Shown piece by piece: positions 16,898-26,359 of a stretch of DNA of 64,000 nt. The notes beneath the pieces were generated by a model. It ran no database searches, was not told where the DNA came from, and was given only the letters and a program-made list of their open reading frames with translations. Positions within the stretch are counted from its first letter, which is position 1. Each line of letters starts with the position of its first letter. Origin of the DNA: Geobacteraceae bacterium. GTDB lineage: Bacteria > Desulfobacterota > Desulfuromonadia > Geobacterales > Geobacteraceae. The stretch is from NCBI GenBank assembly GCA_028683555.1, contig JAQUHN010000001.1, forward strand, positions 1-64,000. Reading direction: 5' to 3'. Both the position numbers and the translations under genes were made by a program.

Positions 16898-17392
16898 CAG
16901 GAGACCCTCCCTTTGGCAGGTTGTTGAGAAACTATCAGGGAAATGCGCCTGCTCTGTTGTGCAGTGCTTCCGTCCTGCTTCATAGTTTTTCGACAGCCTG
17001 TCAGAAATAACCTGTACTATTGCATTGTCAGCTTGATGTAATGTTTTGCGTCATGCCAGCGCTATCCTGGCACTGCTTCTTGTGCCCGGTCTCTGGTCGG
17101 CTGTGATCTAACCCTTGCATGTCCAGGTGGGGTCGCGAGGCTTTTCATGAGAGACGACCGGCAGATTGTGCTTGAATTTCAGGGCGTAAGGGTGTTTACA
17201 TTTGTTTACATTTCTATAAACTATCTCAATTATTCCGTCTGTCAATGTCGAACATAAAAAGCCTGCTCATCTTGAGAAGGTTTTTGCCATGGAGCGTGCG
17301 CAGCTCTGTCTGAAAATGGAGATGCGTCGGAAGGCTGCTGGTTTCGGTATTGAGTCGGAGAGTGTGGTGAGCAAGGAGAAGTGGAGGGTTTT
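16898..17392. other. Divergent intergenic region with an inverted-repeat element
   Basis: About 495 bases between the porin operon and coaE. The part next to the porin is an 84-base imperfect palindromic element, listed separately. The rest includes a direct repeat of GTTTACATTT near 17193-17212 (GTTTACATTTGTTTACATTT) that could be a protein binding site. I see no clear promoter for the porin operon. Confidence 0.5.
16917..17000. repeat. 84-base inverted-repeat (MITE-like or BIME-like) element
   Basis: The ends CAGGTTGTTGAGAAACTAT (16917-16935) and ATAGTTTTTCGACAGCCTG (16982-17000) are inverted copies that match at 16 of 19 positions. They enclose about 46 bases. From general knowledge, GeoBacter-group genomes carry dispersed intergenic elements with similar CTGTTGAAAAACT ends, but I cannot check copies here. 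A partial match (AGCAGGCTGTTGAAA on the minus strand, near 15667-15681) follows the porin stop codon. Confidence 0.55.
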
Positions 17393-18007
17393 ATGAAAGT
17401 AATTGGCCTTACCGGCGGCATTGCCTCGGGGAAGAGTTTCGTGGCAACTATTCTTGAGTCGTGCGGAGCTGTTGTGGTCGATGCCGACCTGCTCGCCCGG
17501 GAAGTGGTGAAACTGGGAGAACCGGCCTATCGGGCCATTGTCGAAACGTTCGGCGAAGGGGTGGTGCAGCAGGACGGTGCCCTGGATAGAAAAGCTTTGG
17601 GCCGAATTGTTTTCGCCGATTCCGCTGCCCGGAAGGTTCTAGAGGAACTAACTCCTCCTGTGATTGCGGAACGGGCTGCGGCAAGGATTGAACGGGAGCG
17701 TTCGCGGGGCACCCCGGTAGTGTTCTATATGGTTCCCCTGTTGATCGAGGCTGGCCTTACCTCCATGGTTGATGAGATTTGGCTGGTTTTCGTAACCAGG
17801 GAGGTGCAGGTCGAACGACTCATGAAACGCGATACAATCTCGCAGGAAGAGGCTTTGCGTAAGATGGCGGCACAGATGCCGCTGCATGAAAAGGCCGCGT
17901 ATGCCGACGTAATTATCGACAATAGCGGCCTCCCGGAAGAAACGGCGCGTTGCGTCAAAACTGAATGGAAGCTTCTGCAGGAACGGTTGTCCTCGGCAGA
18001 AGGATGA
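17393..18007 (+). CDS. coaE: Dephospho-CoA kinase
   Basis: 204 residues. The enzyme phosphorylates the 3'-hydroxyl of dephospho-CoA in the last step of CoA synthesis. The P-loop GGIASGKS is at residues 8-15. The DADLLAREVV segment and a lid region with TREVQVERLMKRD follow, as in the family. The ATG at 17393 has GGAGGG at 17382-17387; the in-frame start at 17381 overlaps that site. It is convergent with the IclR regulator gene. Confidence 0.93.
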   Translation: MKVIGLTGGIASGKSFVATILESCGAVVVDADLLAREVVKLGEPAYRAIVETFGEGVVQQDGALDRKALGRIVFADSAARKVLEELTPPVIAERAAARIERERSRGTPVVFYMVPLLIEAGLTSMVDEIWLVFVTREVQVERLMKRDTISQEEALRKMAAQMPLHEKAAYADVIIDNSGLPEETARCVKTEWKLLQERLSSAEG

Positions 18008-18020
18008 GTCTCGAATTCTC

Positions 18021-18803
18021 CTACTTATGGTAGCCGAGTTTCATGGAGATTTCATCTGCTGCTCTTATGGCAAGTGGGATGAGCTCTTTTTCCAGTCGTT
18101 CAATTGAGAGCCTCATGGACGGGCCCGAGATGCTCAGGGCACCGACTATGCGCCGCGTATAGTCCCGTATCGGGGCGCTGACACAGCGAACCCCCACATC
18201 GAGTTCTTCGTCATCTATGGCATATCCCTGCTCCGCCACCTGCTTGAGCTGCTTTTTCAGTTCCTCCCGATCCGTGATCGTGTTGGGCGTCAAGGGCTTT
18301 AACTCTTTGGTGGGGAAGTGCTCTTCGATTTCCTCCTGCGAAAGGTTGGCTATCTGGACCTTGCCTGCCGCAGTGCAGTAAGAAGGAAGGCGTGAACCGA
18401 CTCGTGGTACCACCCGAACGGTCAGGTCGGTTTCCACCACGTCCAGATAAATAATGTTGAAGTCCTTGAGAATTGCTACATAGGAGGTTTCGTTGCACTC
18501 CTGCACCACCTCTTCCAGTATCGGGCGTGATTGGCGAAGGAGCCCCATCTGCTTGACGAACGTTTGTCCCAGTTCCAGAGTTTTCAGGCCCAGCCGATAA
18601 TTCTCCGTTACTTTGTTCTGTTCTATGTATCCTCGGGATTCGAGAGTGGCCAGCAGGCGGAAGACATTGTTTTTGTGCAGTTGCAATCTCTTGCTCAGTT
18701 CAGTAACGCCCAGTTCGTCCACTTCGTCATGGAACTGTTCGAGAAGATCCAGGGCGTGGGAGACCGATTGGATGATATAATCGGATTTTTCTTTTTTTGC
18801 CAT
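18021..18803 (-). CDS. IclR-family transcriptional regulator
   Basis: 260 residues. The N-terminal winged helix-turn-helix (about 10-75) has VTELSKRLQLHKNNVFRLLATLESRGYIEQ. It is followed by the IclR effector domain (about 85-255) with the typical GSRLPSYCTAAGKV segment and the DDEELDVGVRCVSAPIRD segment. IclR proteins bind small organic acids or aromatic compounds and act as repressors or activators. The effector is unknown and no catabolic operon is adjacent. A perfect TACCG-N6-CGGTA inverted repeat at 18927-18942 could be its own operator. Confidence 0.92.
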   Translation of the reverse strand: MAKKEKSDYIIQSVSHALDLLEQFHDEVDELGVTELSKRLQLHKNNVFRLLATLESRGYIEQNKVTENYRLGLKTLELGQTFVKQMGLLRQSRPILEEVVQECNETSYVAILKDFNIIYLDVVETDLTVRVVPRVGSRLPSYCTAAGKVQIANLSQEEIEEHFPTKELKPLTPNTITDREELKKQLKQVAEQGYAIDDEELDVGVRCVSAPIRDYTRRIVGALSISGPSMRLSIERLEKELIPLAIRAADEISMKLGYHK

Positions 18804-19169
18804 GTGAGTTACCTTGTGAAAGGCGGTTTCAGTGAACTCCTTGTTGGATAGTATGGGAGGTTTGCCGACATGATATCCGTTGTCGTGTCCACGTGCCGCG
18901 ATGTAGTTAAAAATTCTTGGAAATATTACCGTATTATCGGTATTCGTACTGTTTTATATGTAGCCTGAATCAGGTTCTATTGAAAATCAATTTCAAGGAC
19001 AAAATTGAAAAAAACATTAAAATAGATAGATAAAAGGCTATTACTACATAGATAGAATATTGTTTTACTGTTGTCAAGTTGGAAAAATAACGTTTCCTCT
19101 GTTCCGGGGAGAATTTCCTGCTTCGTGATCGATAGCTTGCCACTGCAGAGGGCTTGGAGCGGTAAACAT
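18804..19169. other. AT-rich upstream region of the IclR gene
   Basis: About 365 bases, notably AT-rich between 18900 and 19080. It contains the inverted repeat at 18927-18942. No gene is visible. Confidence 0.5.
18927..18942. promoter_or_regulatory. Inverted repeat, possible IclR operator
   Basis: TACCG, six bases, CGGTA: a perfect 5-bp inverted repeat about 125 bases upstream of the IclR start. IclR proteins commonly bind such palindromes and repress their own genes. The link is by position only. Confidence 0.35.
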
Positions 19170-20372
19170 CTATGGCGCTGATGGCTTCATTACTTCGCGC
19201 AGTACCGATGTTGCGTAGACTCCTCGGGGGAGAGAGAAGTTCAGGACAAGACCGTCGGCATCCAGCATTGACGACAGGTTTTGAATGGGTATCCGGAGCG
19301 GTCGGCGCTCGCCTTCCATCCGCAACCCCCCGGGCAGGTTGAATTCCGGGAGGCTCAGCTGCTCTTCCCGTAGCAAACTTTCTTCAATTTCACGAGGGTT
19401 CCCTGCAGGAAGTTTCATTTTGCAGCCGAACATTGGGCCGCTTGGTGAAATGGCGAATTCGCGGGCTCTTTCCGCTTCAGCTGCACTGTCTTCAACGATA
19501 AAACAGGCGCCGTTGTCGTGGCGGTAGGCGAGATCCCCCTCTTCAACCCTGTCGATGTTGTTCAGCCGCTGTTCCACAACCCGGTCGAAAAGGGCAGACT
19601 GATAGGCTGACAGGTAGAGTTTCTTCAGGCGGGGAGAAACGGCGTCGAGCGCCCGTTCGTAGGCTTCGGGGCGTTTCGTCAGTCGCTGCAGTATTTCCCG
19701 TTCCGTCCGGCAGTGACCGGGCAGTTTTTCCATGCTTGCAGCCAGGTCTCCCCGGTGATATGACTCAACGGCACTGCGCCATTGGTCATCGCGGATGGCG
19801 GCGGGGTCTCCGATAATTGCATCGATTGCCGCCTTGAAGTCCCGCCGTAACAGCGCCCTGCCGATCAGGTGGGAGTTGCCGAGGCCACCATAGCGCTGGC
19901 TGCCGAAGTAATTGGGAACCCCTCGTGCGGAGAGGACGGCAAGAATTGCCGAGGCCATTTCCAAAGCATTATCTGCCACGCCCCGGACGCGGATGGAAAA
20001 GCTGTTTCCCGCGAGATGCCCAAGTTTCAGCTTGTTGCGGTGACGGGTCGCGGAAAGAACCTTGATGCCGGGCAGGGACAGGGAGTGGAGCCGTTCCGGT
20101 TCGACCCGGGGGATGGAGAGTGTCTGGCGGGTGATCCCGCGGGCGTCCTTCATGCCGGCGTAACCCATGTCACGGTCCGGGATGCCGAGGCTCCGGGCTA
20201 TACGTCGTATGGCGTCCAGGGTGGTCAGTCCGCGTTTTTCGATCTCGGTGTAGGTGTGTTCGCCCTCGCCGCAGGGGAGATAGAGCGGAATTTCCGTTAC
20301 CAGAAAGTCTTCGGGCGTCTCCTTGATGGCTCCGCCGATGCCGGGCAGGTCGGCAGTCAGGTATGCATGCAT
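19170..20372 (-). CDS. truD: tRNA pseudouridine synthase D
   Basis: 400 residues. TruD makes pseudouridine 13 in tRNA-Glu. The catalytic aspartate lies in MGYAGMKDARGITRQ near residue 80. The TruD signature continues with HRNKLKLGHLAGN and VPNYFGSQRYGG, and the inserted TRUD domain runs to about residue 320. The start at 20372 follows CAGGAGAT. The longer frame to 20405 would add a stretch unlike the family N-terminus. Confidence 0.93.
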   Translation of the reverse strand: MHAYLTADLPGIGGAIKETPEDFLVTEIPLYLPCGEGEHTYTEIEKRGLTTLDAIRRIARSLGIPDRDMGYAGMKDARGITRQTLSIPRVEPERLHSLSLPGIKVLSATRHRNKLKLGHLAGNSFSIRVRGVADNALEMASAILAVLSARGVPNYFGSQRYGGLGNSHLIGRALLRRDFKAAIDAIIGDPAAIRDDQWRSAVESYHRGDLAASMEKLPGHCRTEREILQRLTKRPEAYERALDAVSPRLKKLYLSAYQSALFDRVVEQRLNNIDRVEEGDLAYRHDNGACFIVEDSAAEAERAREFAISPSGPMFGCKMKLPAGNPREIEESLLREEQLSLPEFNLPGGLRMEGERRPLRIPIQNLSSMLDADGLVLNFSLPRGVYATSVLREVMKPSAP

Positions 20373-20466
20373 GAATATCTCCTGTAAATACGGGCAAAAA
20401 AACAACGGGCTTACGACAATGGGCTCAGACCCAAAGGCCTACCTGGTTCCGTCAGCTGTTCTCACT

Positions 20467-21096
20467 TCACTGTTTACCGGTTTTCCGGTAGTGAACGAAA
20501 TAGATCTTCTTTCCTTCGGCCATGAATTTTTTCATATACTTGGAGAGGTGGTAGGCTTCCATTTCATGTCGGTAGAGATCGGGGGCGAGGCGGTTTTCGA
20601 ACCCCTCCAGACCGGCCATCATGCCGGCAACGTCGGTGCCGTAATCGTCGAAATCGGTGGCAAAGAAAAAATCCGCGCCGGGAACGAGGTAGTCACGCAG
20701 GAATTCCATGAAAGTTCGGTTTACCAGGCGGCGTTTCCGGTGCTTTTTTTTCGGCCAGGGGTCGGGGCAATTGATGTAAACAGCGGCAAGAGAACCTTTC
20801 GGGATTCTTTCGGTAATGAATTGGCGGGCTTCTTCCCGCAAAACGCGTACGTTCTTTAGACCGCGGGTATCGATTCTGCGGCAGGTTTTATAGCACCCTT
20901 TGTTGTAAAAGTCGATGGCAATGAAGTTGGTCGCCGGTCGCTCTGCCGCGGTCAGGGCAATGAAGTCGCCGATGCCGCAACCGATTTCCAGGGCAACTGG
21001 GTTATCGTTGCCAAACACCAGCTGCCAGTCGGTTGGCTTTTCCAGGTTTTCGGCCCGCAGGTAGTTGGGTGATTCGATATGGATGAAGGACTGCAT
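20467..21096 (-). CDS. trmB: tRNA (guanine-N7)-methyltransferase
   Basis: 209 residues. The enzyme methylates G46 in the variable loop of tRNA using S-adenosylmethionine. The SAM loop [10 protein letters not shown] is near residue 37, the [16 protein letters not shown] catalytic/tRNA segment is near 110-125, and the ATDFDDYG segment follows. All are diagnostic of TrmB. It is on the same strand as truD, about 95 bases away, so the two tRNA modification genes may be cotranscribed. Confidence 0.94.
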   Translation of the reverse strand: MQSFIHIESPNYLRAENLEKPTDWQLVFGNDNPVALEIGCGIGDFIALTAAERPATNFIAIDFYNKGCYKTCRRIDTRGLKNVRVLREEARQFITERIPKGSLAAVYINCPDPWPKKKHRKRRLVNRTFMEFLRDYLVPGADFFFATDFDDYGTDVAGMMAGLEGFENRLAPDLYRHEMEAYHLSKYMKKFMAEGKKIYFVHYRKTGKQ

Positions 21097-21368
21097 TGCT
21101 TTTCCTCAGATGATTAATGTGTCTGACAAAGCGGCCGACATGGGCTGCGTTGTCGTGATAAAATAGAAAAACCGGCCATTGGTGGCTGGTGGACGCATAC
21201 CATAGCACAGGAACGCGTTCTGGAAAAGTATCATGTTTCTTCCGCTTTGCAGGAGTTGTTTCCTGCTGCTGGCAGCCAAAGGTCCGGCAGCGGCATGGTT
21301 CTTGCCATTTTATACCCGGTGTGGTATAGCTATCCGCTTGAAATAGCGAAAAAAAAGGATTTGAATAC

Positions 21369-22769
21369 ATGAAATTTACCGAACTGGATCTGCCTGAAGT
21401 GGTGATGCGGGGCATTGCCGATGCAGGCTTCACCGAGTGCACTCCGATACAGGAAAAGACGTTGCCGCTCGCACTTACGGGAAAAGATGTGGCCGGCCAG
21501 GCCCAAACGGGAACCGGTAAGACCGCCGCCTTTCTCGTCACCCTCTTTGCCCGGCTCTTGGCCCACCCGAAAGAAACCAGGGACAACCATCCCCGTGCTC
21601 TCATCCTCGCCCCGACGCGGGAACTGGTGGTGCAGATCGAGAAAGATGCCCAGTTGCTGGGGGGGCACATCGGTTTCTCCATCCAGGCGATCTACGGCGG
21701 GGTCGACTACCAGAAACAGCGCAACGCCCTGCAGGAGGGGGCGGATATCATTATCGGTACTCCGGGCCGGCTCATCGACTATCTGAAGCAGAAGGTCTAC
21801 AGCCTGAAACAGATCGAGGCCCTTGTCATTGACGAGGCGGACCGCATGTTCGACATGGGTTTCATTGCCGATCTCCGCTTTATCCTCCGTCGCCTGCCGC
21901 CATACGACAAACGTCAGAACATGATGTTTTCCGCGACCCTGAACCAGCGGGTCATGGAACTGGCCTACGAATTCATGAATCTTCCGGAAAAGGTCTCGGC
22001 AACGCCCGAGAAGATGACTGCCGAGCGGGTCGAACAGGTCCTCTACCATGTGGCGAGCAAAGAGAAATTTCCGCTCCTTCTCGGTCTGCTGAGAAAAGAG
22101 GGGATGGCCCGCACCATGATTTTCGTCAATACCAAGCGGGAAACCGAATTCCTGTGCGATCGCCTGAATGCCAATGATTTTCCGTGCAAGGTGATCTCCG
22201 GGGACGTGGACCAGAAAAGACGGCTGCGCATCCTCGAAGACTTCAAGCAGGGTAAGTTGCCGATTCTCATTGCCACCGACGTTGCTTCCCGCGGTCTTCA
22301 TATCGACGAGATTTCTCACGTCATAAATTACGATCTTCCCCAGGATGCCGAGGACTATGTCCACCGTATCGGCCGCACCGCCCGGGCGGGTGCCGAGGGG
22401 AAAGCAATTTCTTTTGCGGACGAAACCGGAGCTTTTTACCTGGAGGCCATAGAGGAATACTCGAAGCAGAAGATTCCGGTCGAATGGGCTGATGACGATT
22501 TGTATGTCCATGACTTCAAGCGGGCAAAGCCGCGGCCGAAATCTTCGGCCGGCTCCGGAGAAGCGAAGGGAAAGGCGGGACGCGGAAGTTCGCGCGGCGC
22601 AAAACCGAAGCCGCAGAGGCGTCCCAAACAGCAGGGCGGTGAAAAGGCGGTTTCATCCCCAGTCCCTGAGGATGGCGCCAAAATGGCAGCGGGCGAGGCG
22701 GCCGAAAAGAAAAAGCGCCGCCGCCGTCCACGCAGGAAAAAACCGGCCGGCGAGGAGACACCGTCATGA
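21369..22769 (+). CDS. DEAD-box ATP-dependent RNA helicase (RhlB/RhlE type)
   Basis: 466 residues. All core motifs are present: the Q motif ([13 protein letters not shown]), AQTGTGKT (I), PTRELVVQ (Ia), GTPGRLIDY (Ib), [13 protein letters not shown] (II, DEAD), FSATL (III), IFVNTKRE (IV), [13 protein letters not shown] (V) and [11 protein letters not shown] (VI). The C-terminal ~90 residues are a low-complexity basic tail rich in K, R, P and G, suited to RNA binding. DEAD-box helicases remodel RNA in decay, ribosome assembly or cold adaptation. The stop overlaps the queC start by four bases. Confidence 0.94.
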   Translation: MKFTELDLPEVVMRGIADAGFTECTPIQEKTLPLALTGKDVAGQAQTGTGKTAAFLVTLFARLLAHPKETRDNHPRALILAPTRELVVQIEKDAQLLGGHIGFSIQAIYGGVDYQKQRNALQEGADIIIGTPGRLIDYLKQKVYSLKQIEALVIDEADRMFDMGFIADLRFILRRLPPYDKRQNMMFSATLNQRVMELAYEFMNLPEKVSATPEKMTAERVEQVLYHVASKEKFPLLLGLLRKEGMARTMIFVNTKRETEFLCDRLNANDFPCKVISGDVDQKRRLRILEDFKQGKLPILIATDVASRGLHIDEISHVINYDLPQDAEDYVHRIGRTARAGAEGKAISFADETGAFYLEAIEEYSKQKIPVEWADDDLYVHDFKRAKPRPKSSAGSGEAKGKAGRGSSRGAKPKPQRRPKQQGGEKAVSSPVPEDGAKMAAGEAAEKKKRRRRPRRKKPAGEETPS

Positions 22770-23452
22770 AAAAAGCGGTTGTTTTGTACAGTGGCGGGCT
22801 CGATTCCACTACCTGCCTCGCCATTGCCAAGTCTGAGGGCTTCGAGGCATACGCCATGAGCTTTGCCTACGGGCAGCGGCACCAGGCAGAGTTGCAGGTT
22901 GCCCGGAAGCATGCCCGGGAGATGGGGGCGCTGGACCATATGCTGGTGGACTTCGATTTGCGGAAGATTGGCGGCAGCGCCCTTACTGCTGGGATCGATG
23001 TCCCGAAAGAAGGTGTGGGAAGCGATATTCCGGTAACCTATGTTCCGGCCAGGAATACGATATTCCTCTCCTTTGCCCTTGGCTGGGCCGAGGTGCTGGG
23101 TTCCTTCGATATTTACATAGGGGTGAATGCCCTTGACTACTCAGGGTATCCGGATTGCCGCCCTGAGTATATCGCTGCCTTCGAGACACTTGCCAACCTG
23201 GCAACCAAAGCCGCGGTGGAAGGGGCCGGGAAGTACCGCATTCATACCCCTCTGATCCATCTGACCAAGGCTGAGATCATTCGCCGCGGAGTGGGGCTGG
23301 GTGTCGATTACGGCAAGACTCATTCCTGCTACGACCCGTCGCCCGAGGGGCTTGCCTGCGGACGGTGCGACTCCTGCCGTCTGCGACTCAAAGGATTCGC
23401 AGAGGCGGGGTTGGTCGATCCTGTGCAGTATGTGGCGAGGAGAGAAGAGTGA
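22766..23452 (+). CDS. queC: 7-cyano-7-deazaguanine synthase
   Basis: 228 residues. QueC converts 7-carboxy-7-deazaguanine to preQ0 with ATP and ammonia in the queuosine pathway. The PP-loop LYSGGLDST is at residues 7-15. Four cysteines near the C-terminus ([21 protein letters not shown]) form the zinc site. The start overlaps the helicase stop (ATGA), and its stop overlaps the GTG of folE2, so these genes form a translationally coupled unit. Confidence 0.95.
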   Translation: MKKAVVLYSGGLDSTTCLAIAKSEGFEAYAMSFAYGQRHQAELQVARKHAREMGALDHMLVDFDLRKIGGSALTAGIDVPKEGVGSDIPVTYVPARNTIFLSFALGWAEVLGSFDIYIGVNALDYSGYPDCRPEYIAAFETLANLATKAAVEGAGKYRIHTPLIHLTKAEIIRRGVGLGVDYGKTHSCYDPSPEGLACGRCDSCRLRLKGFAEAGLVDPVQYVARREE

Positions 23453-24291
23453 AGAAAGCGGATAAAAAGAGCACCGTCACTGCCGGAGCCATGCGTGATG
23501 TGCAGAAAACGCCTGATTTTCGCAAGCTTGCCATTAATAAGGTGGGGGTGAAGGACATCTCCTATCCCATCGTGGTGATGGATAAGAATGACGCCTACCA
23601 GCACACCGTGGCGCGGGTGAACATGTACGTGGATCTTCCCCATCATTTCAAGGGAACCCACATGAGTCGCTTTGTGGAGATCCTCAACGCGCACCGCAAG
23701 GAGATGGCCCTGGACAAGATGGAAGCCACCCTCCAGAAAATCAAGGACAAGCTCGGCGCGTCCCGTGCCCACCTGGAGATGGAGTTTCCCTATTTTGTCG
23801 AGAAGCGCGCTCCGGTTTCCGGAGCCGTGAGCCTGATGGAATATTCCTGCCGCTTCCTTGGCAGCCTTTCTACGGAGTTCGACTTTGTTCTCGAAATCCG
23901 GGTTCCGGTCACCTCTCTATGCCCGTGCAGCAAGGAATTGAGCCGCTTTGGCGCCCACAACCAGCGCGGCATCATCGCAGTGCAGGTGCGCTACCGGGAG
24001 TTTGTCTGGATAGAAGACCTGATTGCCGCTGTTGAAGAGTGCGGCAGCAGTCCAGTGTATGCCCTGTTGAAGAGGGAGGACGAGAAGTTTGTTACCGAAC
24101 AGGCCTTTGAAAATCCACGCTTTGTCGAGGATATGGTTCGCGAGGCCGCCCTCCGTCTGCTGAAAATGGACAATGTTACCTGGTTTTCGGTGTCAGCGGA
24201 AAATTTTGAATCGATCCATAACCATTCGGCCTATGCTGTTATAGAAATGGACAAGCAAAAATCCACAGAACTGGCTGAGTGCTGTGGATAA
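23449..24291 (+). CDS. folE2: GTP cyclohydrolase IB
   Basis: 280 residues from a GTG start at 23449, which overlaps the queC stop and has GAGGAGAG upstream. FolE2 opens GTP to dihydroneopterin triphosphate, the entry compound for both folate and queuosine. Family marks are [10 protein letters not shown], the [14 protein letters not shown] segment, [12 protein letters not shown] (active-site cysteine and metal region) and the [10 protein letters not shown] end. An alternative in-frame ATG at 23365 lies inside queC and is unlikely. The coupling to queC suggests that it serves queuosine synthesis. Confidence 0.93.
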   Translation: MKKADKKSTVTAGAMRDVQKTPDFRKLAINKVGVKDISYPIVVMDKNDAYQHTVARVNMYVDLPHHFKGTHMSRFVEILNAHRKEMALDKMEATLQKIKDKLGASRAHLEMEFPYFVEKRAPVSGAVSLMEYSCRFLGSLSTEFDFVLEIRVPVTSLCPCSKELSRFGAHNQRGIIAVQVRYREFVWIEDLIAAVEECGSSPVYALLKREDEKFVTEQAFENPRFVEDMVREAALRLLKMDNVTWFSVSAENFESIHNHSAYAVIEMDKQKSTELAECCG

Positions 24292-24358
24292 CGTTGTTGA
24301 AAACCGGGTAAAATGTGGATAAAGCTACTTTTTAGAGATTTTCTTTACTCTTTTGTCT

Positions 24359-25018
24359 ATGAATAAGGCGTTACTAATTTTTGCCAAGCAGCCCTTGCCC
24401 GGAAAGGTCAAGACTCGCCTTTCGCCCCCTTTTTCCCTTCAGGAAGCTGCTGAAATTTACCGATGCATGCTCTCTGATACACTGGTAAAAGTCGCGGAGT
24501 TTGGCGATGTGGAAAAATTTCTTTTCTTCGAGCCCTCGTCCGGGGCGGAGGATTTTTTTCGGGCAAACTTTCCCGGCATGCGCTGTCTCCCCCAATTGGG
24601 TGCCGGGCTCGGCGAGCGTCTCGAAAAGGCTTTCGAGACCGTATTTGCCTTGGGGTTCGAGTCGGTGGCGGTCATCGGCACCGATTCTCCCGACCTTCCG
24701 CTGTCGTATCTGCGGCAGCCTTTTCGACTGCTGGAAAAGGGCCAGGCGGATGTGGTTTTCGGCCCGGCAGCGGACGGCGGCTACTATCTGCTGGCACTGG
24801 CACGATCCTGTGCCGGCCTTTTTCGCGACATTCCCTGGAGCACCAATCGGGTGCTGGAAAAGAGCCTGCGAGCGGCAGTTGCTCTTCAACTACGGACAGT
24901 CTGCCTGCCGGTATGGCACGACATGGATACGGTTGAGGATCTGAAAGAATTTCTTGCTGCGGCAGGTTCGGGCTCCGCTCCCCGTACGCTCGACTTTCTG
25001 CGGGATAAGGGCGTCTGA
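24359..25018 (+). CDS. TIGR04282-type glycosyltransferase-like protein (DUF2064)
   Basis: 219 residues of the GT-A-like nucleotidyl/glycosyl transferase fold. The N-terminal LLIFAKQPLPGKVKTRLSP loop, the GLGERLEKAF segment, the IGTDSPDLP metal-site motif and the FGPAADGGYYLLAL segment are typical of DUF2064/TIGR04282 proteins. Some relatives work in arsenosugar synthesis, but that role needs partner genes not seen here, so I leave the function open. The start is the ATG at 24359; there is no strong ribosome site. It is convergent with ilvA. Confidence 0.83.
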   Translation: MNKALLIFAKQPLPGKVKTRLSPPFSLQEAAEIYRCMLSDTLVKVAEFGDVEKFLFFEPSSGAEDFFRANFPGMRCLPQLGAGLGERLEKAFETVFALGFESVAVIGTDSPDLPLSYLRQPFRLLEKGQADVVFGPAADGGYYLLALARSCAGLFRDIPWSTNRVLEKSLRAAVALQLRTVCLPVWHDMDTVEDLKEFLAAAGSGSAPRTLDFLRDKGV

Positions 25019-25073
25019 GGAATCGCAACCGCTAGGCTTCGAGGATCGGCCGTTGTCGCTGCCGGTCCCGTTG

Positions 25074-26282
25074 CTATTTCAGAACCGTAACTTCGTAGCC
25101 TTTCCGTTCCAGGTGATCGAGAATGTTTTTGATATGTTCGAAGCCCCTGGTTTCCAGCTCCACTATCACCGCTGTTTCGCCGAGAGGGATTGCTCTGCAG
25201 CGCCGGTCATGGTTGATGTGAAAGATGTTTGCCTTCATCGTGGCAATTTCGCCAGCAAGTTTTGCCAGGGAGCCGGGGATGTCTTGCAATGCCACCTGCA
25301 GCTTAAGGTAGCGCCCTCCTGCCACGAGCCCCCGTTCCACCACCATGGCGATGGTTTTTACGTCGATATTGCCTCCCGACAAGAGGCAGATGGCCTTGCC
25401 GTTCGGGATAGTGGTCTTTTCCTGGAGAAGTGCCGCCAGGGAAGCCGCTCCCGCGCCCTCCGCCAGGAGTTTTGACCGTTCCAGCAGCAAAACGATCGCC
25501 TGGGCAATTTCCTCCTCCTCCACCAACACCACCTCATCGACCAGTTCGCGAACGATGCGGAAAGTCGTCTCCCCCGGCCTTTTTACCGCGATGCCATCAG
25601 CCAGGCTGGAGACAATCGGCGTTTCCATGATGCTTCCCTTTTTCAGCGAAAAATGCATGGCAGGTGCCGCCGTAGTTTCCACTCCGATGATCTTTATCCG
25701 TGAATTGCTCTCCTTTAGGGCGGTTGCTACTCCTGCTATCAGCCCCCCACCGCCGATGGGAACGAAGACGGTGGTAAGATCGGGAATGTCAGCCAGCAGC
25801 TCAAGGCCGATAGTTCCCTGTCCGGCAATCACCAGCGGATCGTCAAAGGGATGGATGAACAGGCTGCCCGTTTCCTGCTGTCGAATCAGGGCCGAGGCAA
25901 ACGCTTGATCGAAATTTCTGCCGGTTAGAACGATTTGTGCGCCATAGTCTCTAACGGCATGAAACTTTTGTAGCGGAGTGTTTTCCGGCATGAACACGGT
26001 GGCCGGTATGCCGAGCAGCGAAGCGGAAAAGGCGACTCCCTGGCCGTGGTTACCCGCCGACGCGGTGATGACGCCGTGTGTCAAGGCTTCGCGGGGTTGC
26101 GCAAGGATGAAGTTGAGAGCGCCGCGGATTTTGAATGAGCCGGTACGTTGCAGGTTTTCACATTTAAAGTAGATGGGCAGGCCGAGTCGGTCGCTGAAAT
26201 AGTGCGAGTGAATCAACTCGGTGCGGCGAACCCTCTTTTTCAGTCTTTCTGCTGCTTCTACGATGAGAAGGTAGGGAAGCAT
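25074..26282 (-). CDS. ilvA: Threonine ammonia-lyase with C-terminal ACT domain
   Basis: 402 residues. The PLP enzyme deaminates threonine to 2-oxobutyrate, the first step to isoleucine. The PLP lysine is in GSFKIRGA near residue 52. SAGNHGQGVA, the phosphate loop IGGGGLIAG and the CLLSGGNID tail of the catalytic domain follow. A single ACT domain occupies about 325-402. This single-ACT layout matches TdcB-like plus ACT enzymes common in anaerobes, and differs from the two-ACT enzyme of E. coli. Some such enzymes also deaminate serine. Confidence 0.9.
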   Translation of the reverse strand: MLPYLLIVEAAERLKKRVRRTELIHSHYFSDRLGLPIYFKCENLQRTGSFKIRGALNFILAQPREALTHGVITASAGNHGQGVAFSASLLGIPATVFMPENTPLQKFHAVRDYGAQIVLTGRNFDQAFASALIRQQETGSLFIHPFDDPLVIAGQGTIGLELLADIPDLTTVFVPIGGGGLIAGVATALKESNSRIKIIGVETTAAPAMHFSLKKGSIMETPIVSSLADGIAVKRPGETTFRIVRELVDEVVLVEEEEIAQAIVLLLERSKLLAEGAGAASLAALLQEKTTIPNGKAICLLSGGNIDVKTIAMVVERGLVAGGRYLKLQVALQDIPGSLAKLAGEIATMKANIFHINHDRRCRAIPLGETAVIVELETRGFEHIKNILDHLERKGYEVTVLK

Positions 26283-26359
26283 GGTGCCTCCTGTCTGGTG
26301 GCCCGTGCGCTTGCTTCACCCCATTGATTCCGACGATTCTTACTCCGGACAAACTGGCA

